Source: Vombatus ursinus
Taxonomy: Eukaryota; Chordata; Mammalia; Diprotodontia; Vombatidae
Direction: 5' to 3'
Assembly: GCF_900497805.2 (NCBI RefSeq)
Contig: NW_020954719.1
Span: 4,523,699 to 4,587,698 of the forward strand
Length of the DNA: 64,000 bases
The notes below the pieces were generated by a model that was not told the origin of the DNA, made no database searches, and worked only from the letters and a program-made list of their open reading frames with translations. Below, one piece after another: positions 46,186-59,255 of this stretch; positions within the stretch are counted from its first letter, which is position 1; the number at the start of each line of letters is the position of its first letter. The position numbers and the translations under genes are program-made.

Positions 46186-47985
46186 ATATTTTTTTTTAGA
46201 AAGTTCTCTCTTCCTCTTAATCTGCAACATTTTTTCAGATAGATTTTTATAGTTATCTTTTATTTTTGTATCATCTAGATTTCCCCTTGTATTCTTCCTC
46301 TTCTTACCTCCTAGAGAGCCTCCTCTTATAACAAATAAACTTTTTTTTAATAAAGGAAAAGAAAAACTCAGGCAAAATAGATCAACACATGAAAAAAAAA
46401 TCTGATGCTACTTGAAATATTCCACTTTGGACCCTGATCTCTGCAAAGGAGCACGAAGATAATTTCCTATATCCCCTTTTTGGGGCCATGCTCGTTCTTT
46501 ATAATTCTGCAATATTTACTTTCAATTGGTTTGAGGTTGCTGTTCATTCCATAACATTGAAGTCACCAACTACGTTATTTTCTTGGCTCTGCTAACTACA
46601 CTTTGCATTAGTTAACATAAGTCTTTTTATACTTCTCTGGACTCATCATATCTGTTGTACATTACAGCATATTAACATCCCATTAGATTTATGTACTATA
46701 ATTTGATTAGCAATTTCCCTATCAATAAACCTCTGCTATGTTTCCATTTCTTTGCTACCAAAAAAACTGCTACAAATATTTTTTAATCAATCCTTGGGGT
46801 ATATACCTAGTAGTAGGATCTCTGGGTCAAAGGGTATGGACATTTTAGTCACTTTATTTACATAATTATAAAGTACTTTTCTGAATGATTGTACCAGTCA
46901 AATAGCACCTCCACCAATAATGTATCGATGTGCTTATCTTCCTACAACTGCTGATATTCCTATCTTTTGTCATTTTTGGCATTTTGTTGGGCATGGGAGG
47001 AAACTTCATAGAAAAAAAGTAATTTTGATTTGCATTTCATATTAGTAACATGGAGCATTCTTTCACATAGCTGCTAAGAGTTTGCAATTCTTCTTTTGAA
47101 AATTTTTTGTTCACATCTATGGCCACTTCTGTATTGGAGAAAATGACTAAATGAATGATTAAATGAAACTAAAATGGCTTTCAGTCTCACATTTCTGTTA
47201 GTTGTCTTTATGTTTTATACCAAACCTTTATCACAGATTTCTGATAGAAAGATTTTTCTCAATCAATTGCTTCCCTTATAACCCCAGACACATTAATTTT
47301 GTTTGTGTAAAAGTCTTTCAATTACATGTAATCAAAATCTATTTTATCTTTCAGAATTGCCTCTCTATTATTTGGTTAAGAATTCATTCCCTTCCCATAA
47401 CTGTAAAAGGCATATTATGGCTTTTTTTCCAATTTTTTTAGTTGTGATCTTAATTTTATGCTATGACTCCAGGCACATATCCATTTTGAATGTACTATGG
47501 AATGTGGTTTAAAATGTTGATCTAGGACCCCTTCCTACCAGACTACTTCTCATTTTTCTAGCAAGTCTTATCAAGCAGAAGGTTCTTTCCTTGGTAATCT
47601 GTGTTTTCCAGTTTATGGGTTACTGATTTCTATTTTTCTTATTCTTCCTTATCAGTCTGTTCCAATTATCTATTTTTCTATTTCTTAATGACCAAATGGA
47701 TTAGATGATTGTGGCTTCAAAATAAGAGTGAAGACTGGAAGTCCTATTCCTCCATCATTTCTACCTTTTTTCCCCCATTATTTCCTTCGACAGTCTAGAT
47801 CTTTTGTTTCTCTAAATGAATTTTGTTATTATTTTATATAGATCTGTAAAACATTTCTTTGGTAATTGGATTGGTATAGCATTAGATCTCTGCAAATTAA
47901 CTTTGGTAGAATTGTCAGTCTACAAAATGTCAATGTTTGTTAACAATATTGAAACAAAAAAGGGACTGTAACTGGATTAGGATGC
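46186..47985 (-). mobile_element. Old L1 LINE, reverse, in MRPS35 intron
   Basis: 'ccacctccaccaataatgta'-type text with 'ggggtatatacctagtagta' and 'ggatctctgggtcaaagggt' (46797-46836), then 'aattcattcccttcccataa' and 'tgtactatggaatgtggttt' follow L1 ORF2 in reverse. It is more diverged than the copy at 37470. Confidence 0.8.
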
Positions 47986-48184
47986 AACACAGCTGTTTGG
48001 GAAATGGTGCTGATTCCTAAGTGTTATGTTAAATTACTAACTTTTACATATTACAAAGTTTTTTTGTCTTTAGCATTTACTGCTGGTATAATAGTAATAT
48101 TCTTTCTTACGACGGTGACTCTGATTCTTTGGAAACTTTTCCCCACTCCATGCCAAAATCTAACTAAAGGGAAGGCAAGGAAAT

Positions 48185-48250
48185 AAACACTTACATAGCA
48201 CCTACCATATGCCAGGTACTGTGGTAAGTGCTTTTACAAATATTCATTCA
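48185..48250 (-). mobile_element. CORE-SINE tail fragment, reverse
   Basis: 'acacttacatagcacctacc' then 'atatgccaggtactgtggta' is the complement of the tail region. Confidence 0.6.
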
Positions 48251-48284
48251 TTTGCTCTGTATCTATCTTATTAATCAATTACTT

Positions 48285-49560
48285 AAGAGAAAACTAACCC
48301 CAACCCTCATCTCCTGTTCTCTAAACTCCATTCTCCTCAACACACTCTCACCCATATCCTACTCCAAACCTGCCCGCTGGATCCTCTGGAATTCTCATTT
48401 CAAAATGAACAAACTTCCCTTCATCCTGACCTCTTTCTCTCACTCTCCTTCTACCTCTTAGCCCTCATTGAGCCCTGGCTCCTTTCCTCCCTCCCACCCC
48501 GGTTCTGCTCTTCCCCGGCTGACTTTTCACACTCACACACCCAACACATTTGTCTTGGAGGAGAAATGCCTACTTCTACTTCTAGACTCCCTTCACCACC
48601 ATTACTCATCAACCTTTCCTCCTCAGAGGTTCACAGTATCAAAAATTTCCAAAATTATGGTGGTGGTTGTGTCACACATTGTTAACTACTGTTCAGCACC
48701 TGACTCACTTTCTTCTTCTCCTCCCCATCTGCTGCTCTTCCACTGGGGGACTTCAACATCCAGGTGGATACTCTCTGTCTAATCTGTTCATTCCTGAGTC
48801 TCCTCCAAAACTATGATTCACCTCTCTGAGACTCCACCTCAACCTAGCACAGGCATGGTCACACCCTTGATCCTGCCACCACCCGCATATTCCACTTCCC
48901 TAATTAAATCTCTCCCAGTGCCTCACCCCTCCTAAACCCTCTCACTGTCCTTACTGTGACCTCCAATCCCTCCGCTCTTCATTCTCTGGCCATTACTCCT
49001 ACTCTAATTTCACTTCCCTCCCTTTTCTACTCTTGACCCTAGAGTCAGTCAGTTCAATTCTACGCTGTCTTCTATTCTCAAATCCCGTGTCTCTTCGTCC
49101 TATCATTTCTCATTCCCTGCACTGTCTGAGCCAACCAAACTGAGCTTCTCTGTTCCTCACACAGGATACTCCACATCCATCTTCCTTTGTTGCTTTGGCC
49201 ATCCTCCATGGCTGGAATGCACTCTCTTTACCTGAGCCTTATAGAGTCCCTCTCTTCCATTAAGATGCAGCTCAGGTACCATCTTCTGCATAGTCTTCCC
49301 TGATCTCTGCCAACTGCTAGCACCCTCCTTCCCAAACTATCTTGTATTTAACTATTTTGACTGTATTTGTACTTATTGACTTTATATTTATGTGGTTTGT
49401 TTGCATAGATTTTTATATGTACTTATTGTCCTCTCCATTAGAGTGCAAGCTCATTTCGAGTAGAAATTATTTCATTCTTTTTTCTTGTAACCCTAGAGCC
49501 TGGACAGTGCCTGGCACATAACAGGCTCTAATAAATAACTGGCTGATTGATTGGTCAATT
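48285..49560 (+). mobile_element. L2 LINE with endonuclease segment and 3' end, internally deleted
   Basis: One frame near 48735-48770 reads a GDFNIQVDT-like motif, the conserved L2 endonuclease 'LGDFNIHVD'. A 3' end follows at 49140-49555 (catggctggaatgcactctc, ccattagagtgcaagctcat, acagtgcctggcacataaca). The RT region between them is absent, so the copy lost its middle or is two copies joined. Confidence 0.75.
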
Positions 49561-51340
49561 GATCCTCTCAATCTATATCTCCCTTTCCTCCCTCTGCCAA
49601 ACAACTAGAAACAGCTGATTCACTACCTTTCCTCACACTCCTTTGTAATCTGGCTGCCAACCTCATCATTTGACTGAAAAAGCTCTCTCTAAAGTTACCA
49701 ATGACGGGGCAGCTAGGTGGCACAGTGGATAGACCACCAGCCCTGGAATCAGGAGGACCTAAGTTCAAATCCGGCCTCAGACGCATAACACTTACTAGCT
49801 GTGTGACCCTGGGCAAGTCACTTAACCCTACTACCTAGCCACCAAAAAAAAAAAAAAGTAAAAAAAAATAAAGTTACCAAAGAACTCTTAATTGTTAAAT
49901 CTGATGGTTTTCCTTATCAACTTTTCTGTAGCATTTGACACTGCTAACACCCTTCTTCCTGGGTTTTCATGATCCTACTCTCTCCTGGGTCTCCTACTAC
50001 CAGTCTAACAGCTCAGTAAATCTCCTTGGCTGGGGCATCATCCATGTCACACCCTCTACCTCTAACTTGGATGTTCTCCAAGGTTCTTCCTAGGCCCCCT
50101 ACTCTATTTTCTCAGCGAACTCATCAGATCCCATAGGCTTAATTATCATCTCTATGTAGATGACCTATATATCTTGCCCGTGTCTTTCTCCTGAGCTTTA
50201 ATCTCACATCACTAAATGCTTACTGAACTATAAAAAATAATGTCTCAGGGAGAGTATATAGAGCTTGGCCCTTTTACTACACTGATATGCAAACTGCCAG
50301 GAGAGGAAATTTACCATGCCAAAGCAGGCTGGCAGCTTCGAGTCTCAAGAGTTGTCTACAGCACTGAAAGGTTAAGAGACTTGCACAAGTCTGGTAAATG
50401 TTAGAGGTGACACTAGTGGGTAAGTCTTCCAGGTTTCAAGATGGGCTCTCTAACTGCAATTCCATACTGGGTCATGTCTCAAACTCAGCACTTCTCAAGC
50501 AGAACTCTTTTCTCATTCTTGCATGTCCATAACCTTGGCCTTCTCCTTAACCCTTCATCCATTCTCACTTCACATTTTAAAAGTCACCAAATCTTACTTT
50601 TTCTACTTCCACAACACCTCTTGCAGTCAAGCTCTCCACTCATATAGTTAACATCTTAGTTTAGGCCCTCATTACCTCTCACCCAGATTACTTTCATAGC
50701 CTCCTAATCAGTCTTCCTGCCTCCAGTCTCTCCCTGCTTTATTTCATCTTCTGTACTGCTAGCAACATGATTTTCCTCAGCATAGATCAAACAATGTCAC
50801 TCTCTTACTCCCAAAACACCAGTCAGTCCCTGTTGCCTCTAGGATCAAATATAAACTATATTTAGCTTTCAAAGTCCTTCACTAATTTGTCCAAACCTAT
50901 GTTTCCAGAGTCATTCATTATAATCACTCCTTCTTTTGAACTCTGTGATCCAGTCTAACTGGCCTTCTCTCTGCTCCTTATACACACTCCATCTCCCATC
51001 ACCTGGCTGTCCCCATACCTGGAAGGCACACCCTCTTAACATCTGCCTGAGAAAAACTCTCCCTTCCTTGAAGAAAGCTCAATACCTGCTTTTCCTGATA
51101 CCCTAAACTGCTAACAGTCTCCTTTTCACGCTACCCTTATTTAAAGACATAAATGAATTTACTTACATTTACTCTCCTCAAATCTATTTTACATACATTT
51201 ATAGGTATCCTCGTTGTCTCCCCTGTTAGAAGTACTCTCCTTGTAAGGACAGATTCATTCACAGTTATTTATATCTAGAGTGCTCAGCACACTGTAAGTG
51301 TTTCATAAAGACCTACTGATTAAATGATTGATAGACAATT
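49561..51340 (+). mobile_element. Second L2 LINE (RT region to 3' end), split by a SINE
   Basis: Left of the SINE is 'caaacaactagaaacagctg', then 'ttgtaatctggctgccaacc'; right of it is 'gtagcatttgacactgctaa' (RT motif AFDTA), then 'cattacctctcacccagatt' and the L2 3' end (gtcaatacctgcttttcctg; gctcagcacactgtaagtgt) to about 51320. Confidence 0.78.
49706..49868 (+). mobile_element. Marsupial tRNA-derived SINE inside L2, with 12-bp duplication
   Basis: The head ggggcagctaggtggcacag, body and A-rich tail are present. The repeat TAAAGTTACCAA lies at 49690-49701 and 49869-49880. Four bases (tgac) lie between the left repeat and the head. Confidence 0.92.
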
Positions 51341-51955
51341 AAGAATAAACATCAAAATGAGTTGAAAAGGACTAGAAGACAAGACTCTCCTTCATCAAAT
51401 ACTAGGTGGTGCTTCGAATTTCAAATAGGAATTCCACTTTAGTAAAGGAAGAAAAGACTGAAATTCATTAAAAATTCTATTTAAATGCATATTTTCATGG
51501 CTCATCTGGATTCTCCAGCTCAAAGTTTCTTCACTGATGGGACATGTTGAGAAAGGATCAAGAGCCAAGTTTAATACAGCCTTTCTTTAATTACATCTAT
51601 TCACTCCAGTCTTACGTTGCTACTCTGGCACCAAAGCAATTAACCTTCAAGATCAAAGGCTTCTCACGTGAACCCAGAATGCAAGCTCATTTGGATTCTA
51701 GGATGGAGAACCAGAGAAAGAGTCTGGTAAGTCAACTTTCACTGCACTTATGCCTGTCATTTCCTTTGGCACAAATTTACTTTACAGGCTGCTGGCAAAA
51801 TGGGAAAGACACAAAACCGCTTGCCATTTATTGTTTTGAGTTAATCTGCACTTGAGGGTGAGCTCTACTCACTATGCTATAAGTCCCAAAAGGAATTTTA
51901 CTTCTTCAAGCCAAAATTACTTTTAATTTATAATGTCTCAAGCAAGAGTAGCATT
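51341..51955. other. MRPS35 intron, unassigned
   Basis: No repeat or exon recognised. The plus frame at 51544-51855 has no domain. Confidence 0.4.
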
Positions 51956-51959
51956 TGCC

Positions 51960-52195
51960 TTTGCTACCACTCAAATGCAGTGGAGTTTAAATCTAGCACC
52001 AAACTCTCAGTAGCTGTGTGACCTTGGAGAAGTAATTTCACTTGTTAGCCTCAGTTTCCTCATCTGTAAAATGGGGATAATAGCACTTACCTCCCAGGGT
52101 TATTATGAGGATCAAATGGGATATTTGTAGAAAAGTGCTTAGCACAGTGCCTGGCAAAAAGTAAGCACGTAATAAATGCTTGTTCCCTTCCCCTC
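51960..52195 (+). mobile_element. CORE-SINE with L2-type tail
   Basis: 'cagtagctgtgtgaccttgg', 'gcctcagtttcctcatctgt', 'tatgaggatcaaatgggata' and the tail 'agcacagtgcctggcaaaaa', 'cgtaataaatgcttgttccc' are in order. Confidence 0.9.
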
Positions 52196-52371
52196 CCACA
52201 TCCTTCCCTCTGTGTTTTAACTACCTTACTTTCAGTGCAACAGGTATTAATGACATTCTGTACCATATTTGTGTTAATTAATTAATATTCATAAAACACT
52301 CAACTGAGTATTTCTTTATAAGGCTTTGTGAAAAGTTAACCTTATTTGATTAAACTGTTGCTAAAATGTTA

Positions 52372-53090
<719 letters not shown>

Positions 53091-53127
53091 AACCAGGCCT
53101 GTGGTTTCACTGGTGCAGAGCAGTAGT

Positions 53128-53333
53128 GTTAAACTTAAATAGAAACAGGGACCACCAGACCATACCTAAGTATCTCTGTGGGCTGCATATTGACTTTAAA
53201 AACCACTTATGTTTATATATTTCTTTTTTTATTAATTAATTTATTTTGTTAAGTATTTTCCAATTACATTTTAATCTGGTTTGGGCCACACTCAGAGTGC
53301 TGTGGGCCAAATGCGGTGTTTGACACTTGTGGT
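53128..53333. mobile_element. Probable DNA transposon (hAT-like) with an embedded L1 3'-end-like segment
   Basis: It begins GCAGTAGTGTTAAACTT and ends GTTTGACACTTGTGG, loosely inverted ends. 'tctgtgggctgcatattgac' and 'agtgctgtgggccaaatgcg' flank a middle reading 'ttttccaattacattttaat', which resembles the L1 3' end. A diverged partner occurs at 41500-41690. Confidence 0.55.
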
Positions 53334-53384
53334 GTAGACAACTCCTGATGAGGACACTCCTCCTACCAATACTCTGCAATTTAC

Positions 53385-53525
53385 AGTCTTAAGAAAGTTG
53401 CCTGAGGCACTGAGAGAGGGTAAGTGATCTGCCCAGGGCCACAGAGCAAGTATGTGGCAGAGGCAAAACTTGAACCCAGGTCTTGCTAACTGTGAGGCCA
53501 TCTTTCTATACACCACACTATGCTG
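53385..53525 (-). mobile_element. MIR-type SINE remnant, reverse
   Basis: 'gggtaagtgatctgcccagg', 'aaacttgaacccaggtcttg' and 'ctaactgtgaggccatcttt' fit reversed MIR. Confidence 0.7.
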
Positions 53526-53667
53526 ATGTAATTACCATGTAATTACATGTAATACCATGTAATTGCTTGAATTGCAGTATCACTCTAGTCAAAGTTTATT
53601 TACAGCCTTCTATTGGAAATAATTATTGCCACTAAACACAGACTACAATTGATGTTATAATTTATGC

Positions 53668-53912
53668 TGGAGGGCAGCTAGGTGTTGCAGTGGATAGAGT
53701 GCAGGGCCTGGAGTCAGGAAGACCTGAGTTCAAATCCAGCCTTAGACATTTCAAGCAAGTTATGTAACCCTGTTCGCCTCAGTTTCCTCATCTATAAAAA
53801 TGAGCGGGAAAAGGAAATGGCAAACTAGTCCAGTATTTTTGCTAAGAAAACCCCAAATAGAGTTACAGCCTCAGACATGACTGAAATGACTGAATAACAA
53901 ATGATTTATATT
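53668..53912 (+). mobile_element. CORE-SINE (MAR1/WALLSI-like)
   Basis: The head gggcagctaggtgttgcagt, CORE 'gcctcagtttcctcatctat' and the 3' section 'ggaaatggcaaactagtcca', 'catgactgaaatgactgaat' are present. It is the same family as 6190-6433 and 59003-59255. Confidence 0.93.
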
Positions 53913-54002
53913 TGTAAACACTCAGATACTCCCATCATGCTAAGGAGTGATAAGGGCTAGAAGAGCTTCAATTACAGGCCTCACGATGGATTTATGTATC
54001 TC

Positions 54003-54154
54003 TCTCTCTTTTTTTTTGATGAGGCAATCAGGGTTAAGTGACGTGCCCAGGGTCACACAGCTAGTAAGTATCAAGTGTCTGAGATCAGATTTGAACTCCG
54101 GTCCTCCTGACTCTAAGGACAGAGTTCTATCCACTGCGCCTCCTAGCTGCCCCA
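54003..54154 (-). mobile_element. Marsupial tRNA-derived SINE, reverse, with 14-bp duplication
   Basis: A tctctctt/poly-T start and the end 'ctgcgcctcctagctgcccc' define it. The 14-bp repeat GATTTATGTATCTC is perfect at 53989-54002 and 54155-54168, implying a recent insertion. Confidence 0.95.
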
Positions 54155-54168
54155 GATTTATGTATCTC

Positions 54169-55056
54169 CTGTCCAAACACTAGCCTAGGTAAATTTGGAG
54201 AGGCTCATCAAAGGATCCTCTGGCTACAACTCCTCACATGGATTTTCTGCTAAGATATGGTGAGGGCTGGTATATGTGCATCAGTGAATGAAACCCCTCG
54301 ACTCTTTTCTCCCCATATGAAACCTTAGATTCTTAAAGTACTGAAGTAATGTTAAATATAATAACGGCATTAAGATAATAGAACTTAATCATTAAAACTT
54401 AAAGAATTTTTTCCCTTAAGTTATAGAAGTTGAATAACAACCACATATTTATTTTCCTCAAGAAGGGAAATAGAAGTAAAATGTCAGAAACCAATCACTG
54501 CCAATAATTAAGGATCCAGTAAAAATCCACCACATAACCATTCCTTGGGCAGTACTCCCAATACAACAGTCTAGGATGATGAAAATACTTTGGTGTCTTT
54601 TTCAAAGCTGATTATGTTTTAATGTTCCCTAACAAAGACAATGAGTCAACAATGAATTCAAATAAGTTAACTTTAAGTAAGAAAGCTTGGCTATTTTATG
54701 CTTCCTATATAAGATTTATATTTCTATTTAGTTCAGGTTGAACAAAACCTTTTAAAATTGATCATTAGCAACTTTATTGAAATCAACATATTGAAAATAT
54801 CCAAATGTTTGGTGACTTAGAGAGAAAAAATCCAGATGATAGGATCCATTTTCTACTTTACAACCGAATGTTTGGCAGAGTGTAGCCATAACCTTCATAC
54901 TGAATTCAAATCTATTTGGATCATTTCTACTTTAACCCTACTTCTACCTATCAAAACTGATCTAAGTTCAATTTCTTCAGCCAAAGTAAACATTATTGAT
55001 AAAAAACTTTCATTCTGGCCCCAAAACCTTTATTACCTCAAGAAGATACAATGATA
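54169..55056 (-). other. MRPS35: MRPS35 intron, unassigned
   Basis: AT-rich with no repeat I can name. Confidence 0.4.
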
Positions 55057-55067
55057 AAGGAATCTAT

Positions 55068-55239
55068 CAGGGCAGCTAGCTGGCGCAGTGGATAGAGCAC
55101 CAGCCCTTAAGTCAGGAGGATCTGAGTTCAAATCTGGCCTCAGACCAAACACTTGACACTTACTAGCTGTGTGACCCTGGGCAAGTCACTTAACCCCAAT
55201 TGCCTAAAAAAACAAAACAACAACAAAAAAAAACAAAAC
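55068..55239 (+). mobile_element. Marsupial tRNA-derived SINE with 11-bp duplication
   Basis: The head agggcagctagctggcgcag, body and a tail of aaaaaaacaaaacaacaaca type are present. AAGGAATCTAT lies at 55057-55067 and 55240-55250, perfect. Confidence 0.95.
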
Positions 55240-55549
55240 AAGGAATCTATTACTAAGGTAAAATATTTAAATTATTGCATATTTTAAACTAATATTATTG
55301 TTACTTTTTTTGTATTTATAAAAAGTTTACAAATTAAAATGACCAACAAATCCTACTTTCATCTTCATGAAATGAAGATGTTCTCACTGACTAATGCATA
55401 ATAAACAGATAAACTTAAAAGAGCAGTACTAGCTAAGCCCAAATCTGAGGCTGGTGTTGAGATAAAATGACTGTGCCACAATGATTTCTTTTGGAGAGGG
55501 GCAAAGCCCTACAAAGAAATGGCTGATAGAGTGAAGTTTCTGCCTTTAC

Positions 55550-55659
55550 CTGTCAGTAGTGATGGTAAGCAAATCTGTGTTCTTGCAGTACCGCCCTCCA
55601 ACGAGTTTAATCAATTTCTTCTTTGCATGGTCATCTAAATTCAGTTTGGAAAGTCTAAC
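55550..55659 (-). CDS. MRPS35: MRPS35 internal coding exon
   Basis: 110 bp, 36 codons and two bases: [20 protein letters not shown] then [16 protein letters not shown] and the first two bases of Arg. Human MRPS35 has [20 protein letters not shown] at this point. Acceptor CATTTTAG|GTTAGA and donor ACAG|GTAAAG are on the minus strand. The upstream exons, including the mitochondrial targeting sequence, are beyond the right edge; the intron is more than 8.3 kb. Confidence 0.96.
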
Positions 55660-56084
55660 CTAAAATGCCCAAGAGGGAATTTATTCAGAAAAATTAGTTT
55701 AGATGTTTTTAATACCAACAACAACCAAAAGCAGGTGATAACACTACTCAGATTTAGATTTTTAAGTCAACTAGGATGGAATCAGTCAGACTCTTGCTCT
55801 AAAGATAAAATCATCTGTTGGCATATAATAATAGACTTATCCTATTACTCACAGCAAAAGGATAGGGAGCAGAATCAAGTCAAGTTTCTTTTGAGTTTTC
55901 TGGCTAGTCTATACACTGGCTACTTTCCCCAAAAGATCCAATGTCGAGTTTTCTAGGAAACTGAGAATTTCCTTCAGGAAGTTAGTCTACTCAGTTCTCA
56001 TGGGTTTGGAACAGTAAGACTAGGATATAGCAGTAAAAGATAATATGTAAAAACCACACAAATATTCTATTATTCCATGGTCAT

Positions 56085-56360
56085 AAGATCCTACAATGAG
56101 GGCTGAAAGGGACCCCTGCAGCCAATTAGTTCAATTCCTTCATTTTACAGGTGAAAAAACTGAGGCTCACAGAGATTAAGTTACTCGTTCAAGGCTACAC
56201 AAGCAATAGGCATCGGAGGTAGGACTTGAATCCAGGTCCTCTGCATACAGACCTACTGATCTTTTCTCTAGAACTAGGGATTGTTCCATTCTTCAAATTT
56301 TTATCCCTAGCTCAGTGCCTGGCACAAGTAGGAGCTTAATAAATGCTTGTTGACTCTGAT
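56085..56360 (-). mobile_element. MIR-type SINE, reverse, followed by an L2 tail
   Basis: 'cattttacaggtgaaaaaac', 'tgaggctcacagagattaag' and 'gacttgaatccaggtcctct' give a reversed MIR to about 56255. From 56285 a plus-strand L2 tail follows (ctcagtgcctggcacaagta, ggagcttaataaatgcttgt). Confidence 0.78.
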
Positions 56361-57835
56361 GGATTACCAGACAACCAGAACCATATTACTCTATCTAGTT
56401 TAGAGGCATTCACTTAACTGGGATAGGTTACACTTTGAAGAAAATGAGAAATAGAACCTAAGGGGAAAAAAAAAGTCAAAAGACTCGGTGTAACAATCTG
56501 AAGAAAGAGCACCTTCATTCTGTTTTATAAATATGTGGTCATTCTCTATTCAAGGCTGAACAGAAAAAAAGCCTTGAAGAAGAAAAAGCTTGGTGAAGAC
56601 ATATGGACTAATTTTTTGGAAACAGCATACTAAATGCAATTGGATTCTCCTTACAAAGTGATTTTTTAAAACAAACTAGACTCCTATTTATCTAGAATGA
56701 CTTGGGTAATGTCTGTCTGGAAGGAGGGAAAAAAGATTAAGTGACTGCCTTTCTCTACCCCTTTCACTAATTTTAGTAGATGTCATTTTTAAAAAGAGAT
56801 AGGATATATTTTTTGGTTTGTTAAGAACTGCCTAAATAAAATAGGTTTTATTAGAAACACCTTTTAAAATAATAAAGGGGGGAAACAACAAAAAAGGCAA
56901 AATGAAAAGTTTTTAAAGGCACTTGGTAATAATATTGACCTTTAAAAAATCTGCCAGCCAAGAACAATGAATATGTTTGAAGTACTTTGAAAACATAAAA
57001 CTTCTAACAAATATTTAATAACCACCATAAGTTGGGCATTTGTCTAAAAAATATAAAGAAAATGTATATGTGTAGCTGCAATCCTTATTATCACAGTATT
57101 ATTCATGTCAGTACTTATTCATGTTCACATTAATATTTTAATGCTTCAGCTAAATTACATAAATTTTATACCATAAACTCATAAACATTTCAAAGCAGCT
57201 TCATGGCACACTTACGCCACCTGCTAGCCCAAAAAGGCATTGCACCATCACTTTTACCTTGATCACACTGACATCAGCCAGCATCTTTTTCATTGTTTTA
57301 ACAAAACTACCAAAAAAAAAAGTTTTTAAAGTTCCTCTATTTCAGAGTATAAAAATTCATTTATTAGTATTATACCAAAGGTAATATGGAACATTTTAAA
57401 CTCCTTTCAAGTTTGACAGGCACAGGTATTTGTGTTTTCAAAAAAGCCATTCAGCAAGATGTAGGAAAAAAATGCCTCTCTCTCTCTCTGTATATACATA
57501 CACACACACACTCACACACACACACACACATTTCACAAAAGCTAAAATATTTTAATTATTTCTTCTTGTTGATACTGGGCTACTGCTATAAAACTCAGAA
57601 GGTCAAGGAAATGAATAAGAAACAAGATATTTATTTCCTTCCTCTGTAGTAACAGTTCTAATGTCTCAAGGGCTATTTATAATAGATACCAACAACAGGT
57701 TCCTAACAATAACACGATCCTATTCTAGAGTGAACTTATTTTTAAAAATAACTGTATTTTAATGTAATTGGTTTGCTCTGCAATCTCTTGTATTTAATTT
57801 TAAGCATTTAAAAACATTACTCTTCATCACCCTAG
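56361..57835 (-). other. MRPS35: MRPS35 intron, mostly unassigned
   Basis: AT-rich. A (TC)n-(CA)n microsatellite lies at 57476-57531. An exon-like open block on the minus strand at 57253-57308 does not match MRPS35 and is discussed separately. No other feature is supported. Confidence 0.4.
57476..57531 (+). repeat. Compound (TC)n...(CA)n microsatellite
   Basis: tctctctctctctctg, a short TA-rich spacer, then about 20 CA dinucleotides with one interruption. Confidence 0.95.
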
Positions 57836-58400
57836 TGATGAATACGATACCCCTCGCCAACTTTTACCTCTAGTTTCTCATTCCCTCTCACCTCAATCCT
57901 ACTTTTCCTATGTCCCACCCCTTCCACTGACCACTCTGAACTCCCCTTCCATGAATAAAAAAATTCCTTTCATTTTTGTCCTCCAGGCTCCTTCCATCTT
58001 CTCATGCTCATATTCACCCTAGCCATCCTTACCCAGCACTGGCTACACTTTCTCTCACACTCCTGACACCCTGGTCCTAGGAGCCAGAATTCTCTTTGCT
58101 CCCCACTGCTACTTCTAACACCCCCTTTACTGTCACCAGTCAGCAGCCTGTCATTTTTTGAGATTCACACCACTGGATGACTCCCCCCTGAAGCAAACCC
58201 TTCTATGGGAAGTCCCTTATCATGAGAAGGCCCAGCCCTACTGTTACACTTCAGGCTCATCCTATGCCTTGATCTTCTAACCCCTCTACTCTCCTCCAGG
58301 CCTTTCAGCTCCCCTTTATATTTTGTCTATAATGTATTAAAATGTAAGCTACTTGAGTAGGGACTATTTGTTTTCATAACCCCCAGCACCTAGCATAGAG
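57836..58400 (+). mobile_element. L2 LINE 3' half
   Basis: 'cctaccttttccttcctatg'-like CT-rich sequence leads to 'taatgtattaaaatgtaagc' and 'ccccagcacctagcatagag', the L2 3' end at about 58400. Divergence is high on the left. Confidence 0.65.
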
Positions 58401-59002
58401 TAAGTCTTTAACAAATGCCATCTATCTATTCACTCATCAATTTATCTATCTACCCATTCCACAATCCAGATCCTAATATCAATTATCTTTCCCCCAAGTC
58501 ACTCTGCCTCCTCTCAAAAAATTCAGTACCCCAACTTGACTGTCCTAATATTATACTTTCCTCAACTACTATGATCTGGCTTCTCTCCACCTCAAACACA
58601 GGAATGGAGACATCCTTGTCATACCCACAAGTGTTCTACTTCACCTAGAAAATCTCTTTACCAGATCATGTCTTCCTATCACTCGATCTCTTTCTAACCC
58701 TCCCAAACCTAGGCTCTGACCTCGCCTGGGATCACTAATCCCTCCATCCTTCAGTCCTCTTATGGGCCATCTGCCTTGCTCTAACATCCCTTACCTGTCT
58801 TTTCAATCTCAAACCTAGAGTTAACCAATTCAACTCTATACCGTCCTCTGCTCTTGAATCCATTGCCCCTGTCTTTTTTTATGCTTTTGTCTTTTCAAAT
58901 CCCAATCCTGGATTATTACATCTGCCTGCTTTGCTCCTACTACTAATGAAATGAGCTGAAGGAAATCAGGCATCTGTGCCTGGGTCCACTACAAATTTAC
59001 AT

Positions 59003-59255
59003 TGTTGGTGTTTGGTCATTTCAGTTGTGTCCGACTCTTCGTGACTCCATTTGGGGTTTTCTCGGCAAAGATACTACAGTGGTTTGCCATTTCCTTTTCC
59101 AGCTCATTTTTACAGATAAGGAACTGAGGCAAAGAGGATTAAGGGGCTTGCCTGGGATCATACAGCAAGTAGGTGTCTGAGGCCATTCTTGTCCTCAGGA
59201 AGATGAGTCTTCCTGATTCAAGTCCAGTGTTCTACCCACTAAGCCACCTAGGTGC
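59003..59255 (-). mobile_element. CORE-SINE inserted in the L2, reverse
   Basis: The plus strand reads 'cagttgtgtccgactcttcg', 'ggtttgccatttccttttcc' and 'taagccacctaggtgccc', the full family in reverse. CAAATTT lies on each side as a short duplication. Confidence 0.92.
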
